Source: Mya arenaria
Lineage: Eukaryota > Mollusca > Bivalvia > Myida > Myidae
DNA: 64,000 nt
Reading direction: 5' to 3'
Assembly (NCBI RefSeq): GCF_026914265.1
Contig: NC_069126.1
Span: 77,565,232-77,629,231, forward strand
How positions within the stretch are numbered: position 1 is the first letter of the stretch; every line of letters begins with the position of its first letter. Shown in pieces: positions 23,929 to 38,900 of this stretch. The translations under genes and the position numbers were made by a program. The notes beneath the pieces were generated by a model. The model had not been told where the DNA came from. It did not search any database and was given only the letters and a program-made list of their open reading frames with translations.

Positions 23929-26900
23929 GTATGTACCAAAAAACATTTACATGTATTTTCAAAGTGTCAATCTCTATCTGATAGCAAATATGATTGATTT
24001 TGATCCTGGCTAAGACATTAAAAGCCACTGTTCTTTATACAACTGAAAAGAGTTGCACATGGCTATATTTAAAAAAAAAAGATGTATTTGTTATGACATA
24101 ATTTCATGTAAATACATGTCCTGTCAAATTTAGTTCTTCAAGTTTTAACCTCCGGGTATTTCAGCCACTACAGTGGGAGGGGGCTACATCAATGGAACGG
24201 CAGAGTCTGTGGCCACCTATGGTCTGGTGTGGACACTGGCACCTCTGGGCATCTTCATTGGTCTTATCACAGGTGCGTCACATGCTAATATATTGGATAT
24301 TTCTAGGTCTCTTATGCCTTGTATTATTTGTTTTACAGTCACATATTGTAGTAAGATTATTTTTGAGTGTGCATATGTAAATATGCATGCTTCTATGTTA
24401 TTATAATACCCACACACAACACGGATTGGAGTTGTGCATAGTAGTGAGCTTGTGAGACTCCTGATCAGTCTGTTGGATTTTAAGGTGTTCAGATAATTAA
24501 CCATGAAAGGGTCAACGGAGTGAATTAATTTTTGGTATAAATTTATATCATCATAAAATACTGGTCAAGTTTGACTGTGGTAATTCTCCACCAATGTTTG
24601 ACAGAGTTATGGCCCCTTTTCAAATTTTGTAACAAGTTTGTGTAAATATTTCGGTGTTTAAGTAGTATGGGCGATTTAATTATGGTTGGCAGTCTATAGC
24701 AGACGATGAACGTTGTGGACTTTCCCTGAATACGAGGTCTACTTAACCAGAAGATGAATCCCTTTGATTTTGAAATGAGAAGTTTAAGGTCATATTCATG
24801 TGTTTTATGAAAACATTTTCCTCAAAATAACTGTAGACCTGTTTACCTATGACTTTGAAACATCAGTGGTAAGTTGACCAGCTGATAACCCTTATTATAC
24901 CCCCACAAACGAAGTTTGAGGGGGTATATAGGAGTGAGCTTGTCAGTCGGTCTGTCTGTCTGTCGGTCGGTCTGTCGGTTTTCATGGTTTCCGGACGATA
25001 ACTCATGAAAGGCTAGACAGATTTGAAAAATTTTTGGTACACAGGTGTAACATCAGAAGATACATGTCAGGTTTGATATTGGGGCTGGTGGGGCCAAGGT
25101 CAAGGTCACTGTTGCTAAAAAATAGAAAAACGGTTTCCGGACGATAACTCATGAAAGACTTGACAGATTTGAAAAAATTTTGGTAGACAGGTGTAACATC
25201 AGAAGATACAGGTCAAGTTCGATATTGGGGCTGGTGGGGCCAAGGTCAAGGTCACTGTTGCTAAAAAAAGAAAAACGGTTTCTGGACGATAACTCATGAA
25301 AGGCTAGACGGATTTGAACAATTTTTGGTACACAGGTGTAACATCAGAAGATACAGATCAAGTTAGTGAGCTTGTCGGTCGGTCGGTCTGTCGGTCGGTC
25401 GGTTGGTTTTCATGGTTTCCGGACGATAACTCATGAAAGGCTAGACAGATTTAAAAAAAAATTGGTACACAGGTGTAACATCAGAAGATACAGGTCAAGT
25501 TCCATATTGGGGCTGGTGGGGCCAAGGTCAAGGTCACTGTTACTAAAAATAGAAAAACGGTTTCCGGACGATAACTAATGAAAGGCTAAACGGATTTGAA
25601 CAATTTTTGGTACACAGGTGTAACATCAAAAGATACAGATCAAGTTTGATATTGGGGCTGGTGGGGTCAAGGTCACTGTTACTAAAAATAGAAAAATGGT
25701 TTCCGGACGATAACTCATGAAAGGCTTGACAGATTTGAACATTTTTTGGTACACATGTGTAACATCAGAAGATACAGGTAAAGTTCGATATTGGGGCTGG
25801 TGGGGCCAAGGTCAAGGTCACTGTTACTAAAAATAGAAAAATGGTTTCTGCTTCATAACTTTAATTGGGCCTGAGATATTGTGATGAAACTTGCTGTATA
25901 GGCAGCCTCTGTGAAGACAATGCTTGTGATTGGAAATGGGGCCAGTGGAGTAAAGGTTTTAGTGCACTGTTACGAAAATAGAAAAACGGTTTCCGGACAA
26001 ACAATACATGCATGATAAAAGAAGTCTTAGAAGATGCAGTGTGCAGTAACCTTGGAGTTATGGCCTCTTTTCAAAGGAATGGTTTGCCATTCCTGTGTCC
26101 AGGCGGCATTTGGGGGTATTCGTCACTCCTGTGACAGCTCTAGTTGTTTTTGACGTGAGTAGGTCACAGGGCAAGGTCATGGAAATCAGTCTTACTTTGT
26201 CCGCATTATTCCACTATAATGTCTTGACCATGAATCTTCCATGGTAGGTTGCTCTTTACTAGTGTGACCCTTATTTAGGGTGGGTGTCAGACAATTTAAG
26301 ATACAGTCAACAATCTCATGAAAGCTTTGACCACAGTGTTTGTCCTCTGTTTCACAAAAACTATGTGCAAACCATTCAAAATCAATGCATTTTTCTTTCT
26401 AAAAAAACCTTTCAATAGTCCATATGTTTCTAACAATGTGGCCTTTAGAGGGCATAATGTTTGACAAACATATCCTGTTCATCTTGACTTTTTAGGTCAC
26501 TAAGAGGGTGAATATAGGTTCATTTCTGTTTGACATAAACAATTTTGTATTATAAACTTAAGCTATTCTCTCCCTGACTTCAGTTAAATGGTAAGTTGGA
26601 ATTTCTACAATAAAGATTTACTACTTTGTACTTTACTCATTATGATGTTCATAAAATGTTGGGACATCAGTTAATCTCTTGGGTTAAGTTTCAAGTAAAA
26701 ATCATAGCAAGGCTAGGTCAAAATGTGGACTTTTACCTCTCTCTAGGCCAGAGAATAATTTCTGTAGATTCTCATCTGGGCTCAAGAAATGCGGCTGAGG
26801 GACTCTTACAAATGTTTTTTTTTTTAGTTTGTCTGTTGTTGTTTTTAGAAGAAAAAAATGAGGTTTTGTCATAGGCTTAGAGTCATTGTCTGCATTGTGC

Positions 26901-29900
26901 TAAAATTGTACCTTGGCGGTCACTAAAAAATTGGTCAAGATAGAACAATGAAGTTTGGTTAACATTTTGCGAGAGGCATTCCCCACATGTTTAGCAAACC
27001 ACATAATTAAAAAACCACAAAACTTTAATTATTATTCAGTTATTCCCCCTTTTCAACTGTAAAATTACAGTCAAGCAGTGGCAGCCCCTCTGCCCCATCG
27101 TGTTTTTTTAGTGTTGCATTAAAACTTGGGTCCTCTATTGACCGTTTAATTTATTTATCAGCAAAGGAAAATACTTCTCTGATATAAAACCTGAGGGGAT
27201 TTCAGACAACTTGAGGGGATTCCAGACAACAGGAGGAGATTTCAGACAACAGGAGGGGGTTCCAGACAGCAGGAGGGGATTTATGACAACCTGAGGGGAT
27301 TTATGACAACTTGAGGGGATTCCAGATAACAGGAGGGGATTCCAGACAACAGGAGGGGATTTCAGACAACTTGAGGGGATTCCAGACAACTTGAGGGGAT
27401 TCCAGACAACAGGAGGAGATTTCAGACAACAGGAGGGGGTTCCAGACAACAGGAGGGGATTTCAGACAACACGAGGGGATTTCAGACAACAGGAGGGGAT
27501 TTCAGACAGCAGGAGGGGATTTATGACAACCTGAGGGGATTCGAGACAACAGGATGGGATTTCAGACAACTTGAGGGGATTGCAGACAACAGGAGGGGGT
27601 TCCAGACAACAGGAGGGGATTTCAGACAACTTGATGGGATTTCAGACAAAGGAGGGGATTTCAGACAACTTGAGGGGATTCCAGACAACAGGAGGGGATT
27701 CCAGACAACAGGAGGGGATTTCAGACAACTTGAGGGGATTCCAGATAACAGGAGGGGATTCCAGACAACAGGAGGGGATTTCAGACAACTTAAGGGGATT
27801 TCAGACAATAGGGGAGAATTCAGACAACCTGAGGGGAATTCAGACTGAGTTGGGATGGGTGGGGATGAGAAACTGGAAAATGTATTTTCTCGTGTCTGAT
27901 CATCATTTTCAACTTTTTAAAGCCATTTTCTTTATCAAATTAAGGGCATAGATTGAAGGTGATAGTAAATTGTCAGTTAGCTCATAACAAATATCATTTT
28001 TAGATGATCTTGATAAGCCATTTAATAACCTGTCAACTTGCAATATTTTGTAACTTAATCTTCATAATAGATCATTTTAGTTGATGCAATTTTAATATAT
28101 TTTTTCAAAAGAAGCTTCCAAACATAATGAAATATTTTTGCATATATTACATTTAAATTAGTATGTATCTTAAATCTGTGAATGATAATTGAAACTTGAT
28201 TCACTTTCCAGTGATAATTTTGTGATTTTCAGTTTAATAACTCTGTAATACATTCTTTATTTGCTTTTGACATAACCCGTCCTTCAAAAAAAGAAAGTCA
28301 GGTTTATTTTAAGTTATTGAATTCATTCTTAAAAAAGGAGTTAAAACTTAATGCATTGATTGACGTACATAATACATAATAAGAAGGAATTTTTTTTACT
28401 TACCAATTTTTCAAACAAGATAATTCACCAGATACAATACATATGTTATGAGTCTTTTGTTTTCAAGGTTGATTTTTCGGGACACTAACTCAATTACACA
28501 GGACTGTTCTATGGCTATTTTTAGCTTCTCTGTTGTTGTTTTTAAAATGTCATGCTTTTGTCAGAGCCTTGGTGTCGTCATTGTTGGGAAAAGACTTTAT
28601 CCCTGGCCATAAGTGAAAACACTGTTTCAAGATATTAACAAGAAAAACACCTTACACATATTTGCATAGACAGTTTGCAAATTTTTAGCAAGGCCCATAA
28701 CTCTAGCTTTAATACACTTGTAGAATATATGCTCCTTTTCGACAAAAACGTGATAAACTTTTGCCTCAGCTTAAGGTGCTTTGGATAAGGGGTGTAAACT
28801 CAGACTGGTTTAATTTTTTTAACAGGGGGAGGGGGTGTTTTTGCAGTGCTCTGCATAAGGCCTGCATTTACACTGACTGGTTACTCTCTTTTTCAGGTGG
28901 TGTTATTGATGCAGTCCTCTGGATAAGACTAGTATTAACTAAGACTGGTTACTCTATTTTTTATTGGCTGTGTGATGTATACGGTGCTCTGGGTCAGGCC
29001 TGCGTTAACTCAGACTGGGTACTCTATATTTATCAGGTGGTGTTGTGTTTGTGGTGCTCTGGATTAGGCCTGTGTTAACACAGACTGGTTACTCTATTTT
29101 ATAGATGGTCTTGTGTCTGAGTGCTTTGGATAAGGTGTGCCGTTTACACAGACTTTTTACTTTGTTTTTTACAGGTGGCGTTGTGTATGCGGGGCCAATG
29201 CGAGACAAGCGCTACATGACAATGCTTGATCCGTTTTATGAGAGGTTTGGTCATGTGGTCGTCTTTCTCATCTATCTTGCATCACTCTGGGGAGACCTTT
29301 TTTGGACTGCTTCCATTCTCAATGCATTAGGTTTGTTATACATAGATAACAGATTTCATGGTAAATGTACCTTCAGGGATAGAATTTCGATAGGCTTAAA
29401 GATGCATAAATGTCGAAAATCAAAAAAAGGATGAATAAATGTTGAAAACAATGGTTCTTATGAAGGGTACCAAGATTAATTTATAAGAAAGGTGCAGAAA
29501 ACACAGTATTTCTAACTTATGAAACCATAGTAGATCACAGTTAATCTTTTAGCACTCACCAATATTTTTGTGTTTTAATCTATTTAATACACAGTTACAA
29601 TATTGTTACCAGTAATAAATCTTTTCCATATTATTTAGTAAGTAGTTAAAGGTTTATCACTCAAAATTTATGTTTGTTATACATGTATATGTATTGATTT
29701 TGAATAAGAGTGTCACTTTAAGTTTACAAGAAATACTTAGTAATGATACGGTGTTCTAGTTTTTGAAAGAACCTTTTGTTTGAATTTAATTTAAGGCTTT
29801 TATTTTATTTTTTCAAGGAATTGTAAGAGCGGCAGTGTTATAGGGGGTGTCATTGTCAGAGCCCCATGGTGTAGTCTATGAAGTTATTGTCAGAGATGTG

Positions 29901-32900
29901 GTGTTGTAAGCAGTGTTATAGGGGGTGTCATTGTCAGAGCCCCATGGTGTAGTCTATGAAGTTATTGTCAGAGATGTGGTGTTGTAAGCAGTGTTATAGG
30001 GGGTGTCATTGTCAGAGCCCCATGGTGTAGTCTATGAAGTTATTGTCAGAGATGTGGTGTTGTAAGCAGTGTTATAGGGGGTGTCATTGTCAGAGCCCCA
30101 TGGTGTAGTCTATGAAGTTATTGTCAGAGATGTGGTGTTGTAAGCAGTGTTATAGGGGGTGTCATTGTCAGAGCCCCATGGTGTAGTCTATGAAGTTATT
30201 GTCAGAGATGTGGTGTTGTAAGCAGTGTTATAGGGAGTGTCATTGTCAGAGCCCCATGGTGTAGTCTATGAAGTTATTGTCAGAGATGTGGTGTTGTAAG
30301 CAGTGTTATAGGGGGTGTCATTGTCAGAGCCCCATGGTGTAGTCTATGAAGTTATTGTCAGAGATGTGGTGTTGTAAGCAGTGTTATAGGGGGTGTCATT
30401 GTCAGAGCCCCATGGTGTAGTCTATGAAGTTATTGTCAGAGATTTGGTGTTGTAAGCAGTGTTATAGGGGGTGTCATTGTCAGAGCCCCATGGTGTAGTC
30501 TATGAAGTTATTGTCAGAGATTTGGTGTTGTAAGCAGTGTTATAGGGGGTGTCATTGTCAGAGCCCCATGGTGTAGTCTATGAAGTTATTGTCAGAGATT
30601 TGGTGTTGTAAGCAGTGTTATAGGGGGTGTCATTGTCAGAGCCCCATGGTGTAGTCTATGAAGTTATTGTCAGAGATTTGGTGTTGTAAGCAGTGTTATA
30701 GGGGGTGTCATTGTCATAGCCCCATGGTGTAGTCTATGAAGTTATTGTCAGAGATGTGGTGTTGTAAGCAGTGTTATAGGGGGTGTCATTGTCAGAGCCC
30801 CATGGTGTAGTCTATGAAGTTATTGTCAGAGATTTGGTGTTGTAAGCAGTGTTATAGGGGGTGTCATTGTCAGAGCCCCATGGTGTAGTCTATGAAGTTA
30901 TTGTCAGAGATTTGGTGTTGTAAGCAGTGTTATAGGGGGTGTCATTGTCAGAGCCCCATGGTGTAGTCTATGAAGTTATTGTCAGAGATTTGGTGTTGTA
31001 AGCAGTGTTATAGGGGGTGTCATTGTCAGAGCCCCATGGTGTAGTCTATGAAGTTATTGTCAGAGATGTGGTGTTGTAAGCAGTGTTATAGGGGGTGTCA
31101 TTGTCAGAGCCCCATGGTGTAGTCTATGAAGTTATTGTCAGAGATGTGGTGTTGTAAGCAGTGTTATAGGGGGTGTCATTGTCAGAGCCCCATGGTGTAG
31201 TCTATGAAGTTATTGTCAGAGATGTGGTGTTGTAAGCAGTGTTATAGGGGGTGTCATTGTCAGAGCCCCATGGTGTAGTCTATGAAGTTATTGTCAGAGA
31301 TGTGGTGTTGTAAGCAGTGTTATAGGGGGTGTCATTGTCAGAGCCCCATGGTGTAGTCTATGAAGTTATTGTCAGAGATGTGGTGTTGTAAGCAGTGTTA
31401 TAGGGGGTGTCATTGTCAGAGCCCCATGGTGTAGTCTATGAAGTTATTGTCAGAGATGTGGTGTTGTAAGCAGTGTTATAGGGGGTGTCATTGTCAGAGC
31501 CCCATGGTGTAGTCTATGAAGTTATTGTCAGAGATTTGGTGTTGTAAGCAGTGTTATAGGGGGTGTCATTGTCAGAGCCCCATGGTGTAGTCTATGAAGT
31601 TATTGTCAGAGATTTGGTGTTGTAAGCAGTGTTATAGGGGGTGTCATTGTCAGAGCCCCATGGTGTAGTCTATGAAGTTATTGTCAGAGATTTGGTGTTG
31701 TAAGCAGTGTTATAGGGGGTGTCATTGTCATAGCCCCATGGTGTAGTCTATGAAGTTATTGTCAGAGATGTGGTGTTGTAAGCAGTGTTATAGGGGGTGT
31801 CATTGTCAGAGCCCCATGGTGTAGTCTATGAAGTTATTGTCAGAGATTTGGTGTTGTAAGCAGTGTTATAGGGGGTGTCATTGTCAGAGCCCCATGGTGT
31901 AGTCTATGAAGTTATTGTCAGAGATGTGGTGTTGTAAGCAGTGTTATAGGGGGTGTCATTGTCATAGCCCCATGGTGTAGTCTATGAAGTTATTGTCAGA
32001 GATTTGGTGTTGTAAGCAGTGTTATAGGGGGTGTCATTGTCAGAGCCCCATGGTGTAGTCTATGAAGTTATTGTCAGAGATTTGGTGTTGTAAGCAGTGT
32101 TATAGGGGGTGTCATTGTCAGAGCCCCATGGTGTAGTCTATGAAGTTATTGTCAGAGATTTGGTGTTGTAAGCAGTGTTATAGGGGGTGTCATTGTCAGA
32201 GCCCCATGGTGTAGTCTATGAAGTTATTGTCAGAGATGTGGTGTTGTAAGCAGTGTTATAGGGGGTGTCATTGTCAGAGCCCCATGGTGTAGTCTATGAA
32301 GTTATTGTCAGAGATTTGGTGTTGTAAGCAGTGTTATAGGGGGTGTCATTGTCAGAGCCCCATGGTGTAGTCTATGAAGTTATTGTCAGAGATTTGGTGT
32401 TGTAAGCAGTGTTATAGGGGGTGTCATTGTCAGAGCCCCATGGTGTAGTCTATGAAGTTATTGTCAGAGATGTGGTGTTGTAAGCAGTGTTATAGGGGGT
32501 GTCATTGTCAGAGCCCCATGGTGTAGTCTATGAAGTTATTGTCAGAGATGTGGTGTTGTAAGCAGTGTTATAGGGGGTGTCATTGTCAGAGCCCCATGGT
32601 GTAGTCTATGAAGTTATTGTCAGAGATGTGGTGTTGTAAGCAGTGTTATAGGGGGTGTCATTGTCAGAGCCCCATGGTGTAGTCTATGAAGTTATTGTCA
32701 GAGATGTGGTGTTGTAAGCAGTGTTATAGGGGGTGTCATTGTCAGAGCCCCATGGTGTAGTCTATGAAGTTATTGTCAGAGATTTGGTGTTGTAAGCAGT
32801 GTTATAGGGGGTGTCATTGTCAGAGCCCCATGGTGTAGTCTATGAAGTTATTGTCAGAGATTTGGTGTTGTAAGCAGTGTTATAGGGGGTGTCATTGTCA

Positions 32901-35900
32901 GAGCCCCATGGTGTAGTCTATGAAGTTATTGTCAGAGATTTGGTGTTGTAAGCAGTGTTATGGTCTGTTTGAAAACCTTCCATTTTGCCCAAACTGGTAG
33001 CGGTTTAAGAACATTCACAAAAAAGGTAGTGTTTGTGATGGTACCAAGACCCCAAACTATAGCCTAAATTATTCTAGTATCTTTGGCATGTTCAAGTTTA
33101 ATTTATAGTTAGTCTATATTTTGAAGATAATAAGGTGGGGTGTTATTAAAGCCTTGGTATTGTTATTGGCTTTGTCGTTAAAAAACTTTAACCATAGCCA
33201 TAACTTAAAAGCAGCTAGAGTTATTAAAATGAAACTTGATATAGTTGTTGCCAGGGAGAATAATTTGTGCAGGTAAAGCAAGGAAATAATTCTGGCTTTA
33301 ATAATTACTGGGTTGAATTTTTTTAAAACTTAACTTTGAAGGTGAAATATTTCATTGACATGGTATGCTCACAAATGTTTCCATGAAATTTCTAAAGCAT
33401 TAAAGATTTGAAAGTTAACAACGATGATGTTGTCACCGTTGTTAAGCACTTAAACAAAGTTTTGAACAATTTGCCCTAAGAATTATAGCTCATGTTTGAC
33501 TGAAAAACAAGAACAGACGGCCATTGGCGTTCATCTCCACGGCACTCTCTATTAAGAACATACAACTTTGTTTACAATGTAAACTCTCTTTACCTTAGTA
33601 AATATAATTCATTACAATTTCATGAACCATTTTTCAGGAACCACTTTAAGCGTTATCATCAACATAGACTTGACTGTTGCCATAGTTACATCAGCGGGGG
33701 TGACAGTGGCCTACACAATGGTTGGACAGATGATCAGTGTGGCCTACACAGACATTGTACAGCTCTTCTTTATTGTTCTAGGGCTGGTAGGTATGACTTC
33801 ATGTGTGGTATGGAGAAAATATTGTTCCTATGGTTGCTATAGTGACATGAGTAGGAGTCACATTCATTAACACCTGAGTGAAATAAAGTAGCATAGAGAC
33901 AAACACTTGTATGTTTTCAGTAAGTAGTAGTAAAGAAGTGTTTTCATAATAAGGTTTTGTAAGATCATTGTCGGTCACATTCACGAACATCAGGGTGCAA
34001 TACATGTAGTATAGCGTTCGCAGACTTCACGCAGCTCTTCTTTATGAAGATTAGCTTGGTAGGTACATGTACTACAGTTGAAAACCCTTAATCCGAAATC
34101 GTAGGGACCCAAAAATCTTTTCGAAATAGCATTATTTGGGATTAACAATTTCGAGTAAGCAATGCGGCGATTGAATCTGATGAGGAATTTCGAATGCCAT
34201 TCAGGTTGTCTTTTCCAGGAATTAAATACACAATAAATCACCCAAATTAATCACTCATTATCTGTCATCGATATTTGTTACAAACGCATGCTCTATGTCA
34301 TTCTTTAACAAGGCTAATTGTGCTCCATTGTCACCTGAGGCCAATGCCCAAGTGCATTCGCATTATGGTGTGGAAAACTATGCGATGATCGAGTTCGAAA
34401 TAAGGATTGATAAATAGGTGTGAAATATATAATCGTGGCCATAATTTTTACTTCGAAATAGCAATTATTTCAGAATAGCGATTTCGGATTATAGATTAAA
34501 AATTTTGTTAAACAAAGAAGGAATAAAATCAGGGTTAAAAAATAATTTTGAAATAGCCATAATTTTGGATAAACTGTGTTCGGAATAGGGGTGTTCAACT
34601 GTATTTGATTTCATGTTCAACTTGATAAAAGAATGATGTCTGTGAAGTCAAAGAAAGAAACCAAAACAACACAATTTACAAGTTCTGGTTTCTCCTGGGG
34701 AATGCTAGTATTGTACCCGGTATTTTCTGGAAACTGTGCTAAGGTCAGTCACATCTTTTAGCTAAGAACCATAAGTTTCCATTTATTTATTTAACATTTA
34801 AAGAAAGTCACTCTTGGCATGATGTTACACGAGAGTGTGGTCTTGTTTTTTGTAGGAAACCAGAGTGCCCGGTGTATACTCTCCTGTCCGTCTGTCAGGC
34901 TTGTATGTCGTCCAGGTCTTGATATATATTGACATCATTGAAAGAAAAAGAGATTTTCCATTAAAAAAATTATTAAGCGATAATACCATTTTCATGCTTT
35001 AAGATGGAATTGCACTTTTAAATTATATTCATTTGGATTAGTTTTAAGAGAGAAATGTGTAAATTTCAAATAGTTTTGCATTGATATATGGTTATCAAGA
35101 TTATCAACCTGATTATAAGGTACACGACAGGCATCACCTACTCGTATATCAAATGATTTAATGTTTAAATTATCAGCTTGTTACCTCATTTATAATGTAA
35201 TCATTAAAGTTTTAATAAATACTGAGGAAAAAAGAGAGTATATGTTATGATCATGTGAAATATGAATATGTTATGATAGATAATGAATACATTACAGCAC
35301 ATTTGTGAAATGTTCTCTCTCATGTACCGTACTTTGATGCATCAATCACATTTGGTACATTAAATTACATTGCGCCACGTGCTATTATACATGGCAGGGT
35401 CCATAGGTCTATATAACAAATACAATTATATGGTATGAATCATCTATAGAAGTGAGAGGATTATACATTTGGAAGAATAAAGTCATCATTAGAATGATAT
35501 TTTCCTTTGGTAGAGGAATTGACTTGTATATCCATTTGATTTTTGAGAGGTACTGGTTGTCCTTGCCTGAAGCATGAACAACCGACCTAGTTACCATGGT
35601 AACATACATCATTATATCCTTACAGGTACCGTGTGTGACGTTTGTTCTGACCAATGAGCATGTAGGCAGTATGGAGATGACCTCTGCGTCCTGGCTGGGA
35701 CAACTGACCTAGTTACCATGGTAACATACATCATCATATACTTACAGGTGCTGTGTGTGCCGTTTGTACTGACCAATGAGCATGTGGGCAGTCTTGAGTT
35801 GACCTCTGCCTCCTAGCTGGGACAACTGCCCTAGTTACCATGGTAACATAAACCACTATATACTTACAGATGCTGTGTGTGCCGTTTGTACTGACCAATG

Positions 35901-38900
35901 AGCATGTGGGCAATCTGGAGATGACCTCTGCCTCATGGCTTGGACAACTGACCCCTGGCAGTATCTCACCTTGGATTGACCTCCTTATTGCCATGGTGAC
36001 ATTTATAAAAACAATTTTTCATTGTAATCTCAATATTATTGAATGTCTCTTGTGAATCTGCCTTTGTCACTGCCTATGTCAGTTTTTAGTGCGATAAAAT
36101 AATTTCTCACTGATTTCTTCCTGAACTTTGTCTGAAGTATTCTTGTATATAAATTTACTTGAATGATTTCTGTTGACTCAACATCAATGTTTTACATGGT
36201 CATCAGAACACAAAAAAGGAAATATTGTCTTGTTACAAGTTAAATCAAGGTTGAGGTCACACTTATAGGTTTATACAGGTACTCATGCATACTAGACATG
36301 TGTTTCCAGTCATCATCATGCAACCAGTGCTGGAAAAATTCTGTCTTCCATATTCTATGGAAAATGAGTAACAGCAATTGAAAATATTTTAATGGTTAAT
36401 TTTATGCAATTTAGATTTTGATGTTTCAAAAAAGAAATAATGTTTTAAAATAAAAATGCAATTATCAGTAAAATTGAAGCATGTTTTTGTGAAATGTACA
36501 AAACTGAATAACATATAATTTGACAGTTACACAAGAAATATTTTAAGCATGTGTCTAGTGTGATTATCCGACCATGGGGCATTCTGCTCAGCCAATAACT
36601 AGACAAGCCATGTCAGCAGCTTTCACTCATGTCTGGGTGTCAGATTTAGTTATTGATATCCATATATGGGATTTCATGTCGTATACAAATTGGATCTTCT
36701 TTAAGTTATGTAATTTCTTGTATTTTTCAGACATTTGGTACGATCCCCTGGCAGGCATATTTCCAGCGTGTGTTGTCTGTACAAACAAGCAGACAAGCCC
36801 AGGTTCTCTCCGTGACAGGCGGATGTGCGGCCCTGATACTTGTGATTCCCTCTGTTATCATTGGTGCCGCCAGCACAACCGCAGGTAGGGGTATTAACCA
36901 GAAATGGTGAAAGTGTGTTGTTTGTCAGAAGTGAACCTTAGGTGATGTAACTTAACACTTTCTTAACAACTTCTGGTGCTTACCAAGCCTGCCATTTGGG
37001 ATTTCTCTAGATGGTCTTGTTTCTCAGATATCAGGCTTCATATTGAGAGAAAATCTGCAAGTAAAACCAACAAAATGGATGTTTTAAGGTGTATTTAAAC
37101 AAATTGAGATATTGTAATAGTCTTGGTGTTTTCAGCTCGCAAACACTGAATGATAAATAAATATTAATATTCATGTTGCTACAGACAATACTCACATGTA
37201 TAGTAAGGCTCATAACTCTTTCTTTCATAACTGTTGTAATATGCCCCTTAATTGATTGAAAAATAAAGAACAGAGAAGCAATAGTGTTTGCTCTTTGCAG
37301 CGCTTGTTGAGTTTCTGTTTTCAATAGGTGCAAAATAATCAAGTTAAGTAAAGAAACTGTGTATTTTTGTAGAATATGGCTTTGGGTGACTGTGATATTA
37401 TCCCCCTTTTCTGCATCATTTTTCATCCTTTTAAAAGAAATGAGCCAAGATGAACAACGTATTTCAATATTAGATAAATTGATCGTGTACCAGTAATTAT
37501 CTTCCTCTATTTCAGACTGGAATGTAACAAGGCTTGGAGTGTCTCCCCTGGCCATCAACAAGTCCAGCATGGTTCTACCATATGTCCTGTATGAGTTTAC
37601 CCCACCCACTGTCTCCATCATAGGTAAGCAGGGCGGTGATGTTGTATTTTTGATCTGTGTTTAAATTGCTAGAATTCTTCTGCAGTAAAGTTTCATCTGG
37701 TCTATTAAGGAACTGTCATCACCATCATTATTGTTGTTGTGAAACATTGAGATTCGCCATCACCTTCATCATCATTATTGTGAAATCCTGACATTTGCCA
37801 TCATAGTCCTCATCTTTGTTGTGGAACATTGAGGTTTACTATCACTGCGGTTATCATTGTTGTAAACAAGGTTTGCTATCACTGTTGTTATCATTGTTGT
37901 GAAACATTGAGGTTTGCTATCACTGCGGTTATCTTTGTTGTGAAACGTTGAGGTTTGCCATCACTGTGGTTATTATTGTTGTGAAACATTGAGGTTTGCT
38001 ATCACTGCGGTTATCATTGTTGTAAAACGATGTTTGCTATCACTGCGGTTATCATTGTTGTGAAACGTTGAGGTTTGCCATCACTGCGGTTATCTTTGTT
38101 GTGAAACATTGAGGTTTGCCATCACTGCGGTCATCTTTGTTGTGAAACATTGAGGTTTGCCATCACTGCGGTTATCTTTGTTGTGAAACGTTGAGGTTTG
38201 CCATCACTGCGGTTATCTTTGTTCTGAAACGATTAGTGTACTCGCCCTCATCATCTTGTTGTGAAGTGTTGAGATGTAGTGTTTTGGATTGCCATCACAG
38301 TGGTCATCTTTGTTTGAAATGTTGAAGTTCACCATGATTTAAAAGGAGCATTAGAACCTGTTTGTTGAGCTAATTTCTTCTTATTTAGCATTCCTTTTCC
38401 AAGACATTAGGTGTCTTTTAGAAATTATCCGTGCAATTTGAATAGCTATTTTGGACAATAAATAAATATGATGATTCAGGAGAAATTGTTCAGTGTAGCT
38501 TTATGTAAAAGATGTTAGCAAATTCTTCATGAATGCCTTACATTTTATTTGAATACAATAATGCAGATTGTACAGGCCCCAATTTCTGGAAATATTGAAA
38601 TGTCTCTAGCAAAACTGGTTTTACTTAAGCCAAATTACTTGCTTAAAATTGATTGAATCAACTAGAACACAGTGTATCATGATCTTTAATTTCCAAAACT
38701 CTTTAAAGGGAGAAAATAACACAAGTTATACAATAACCAAAATACTAGGGGTGGCTTAATCTTGTTTTAAGATGTCTTAGTCTTTTACCTTATACTGCTT
38801 AAGAGTGCTCATGTACACCTGAAAAGTAAAGAACAGAATCTACGAAGCACAGTTTACGCCAAAATGAGGTTACACCCGGACATTTACAATCTTAACCTTA

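Noticed and set aside
27135-27951. Frames on both strands in the 20-bp repeat
   Set aside because: Repeat-driven open frames with [13 protein letters not shown]-like peptides and no codon bias.
37031-37621. 196-codon minus-strand frame
   Set aside because: Antisense to CHT exon 7 and intron 6, with no recognisable domain.
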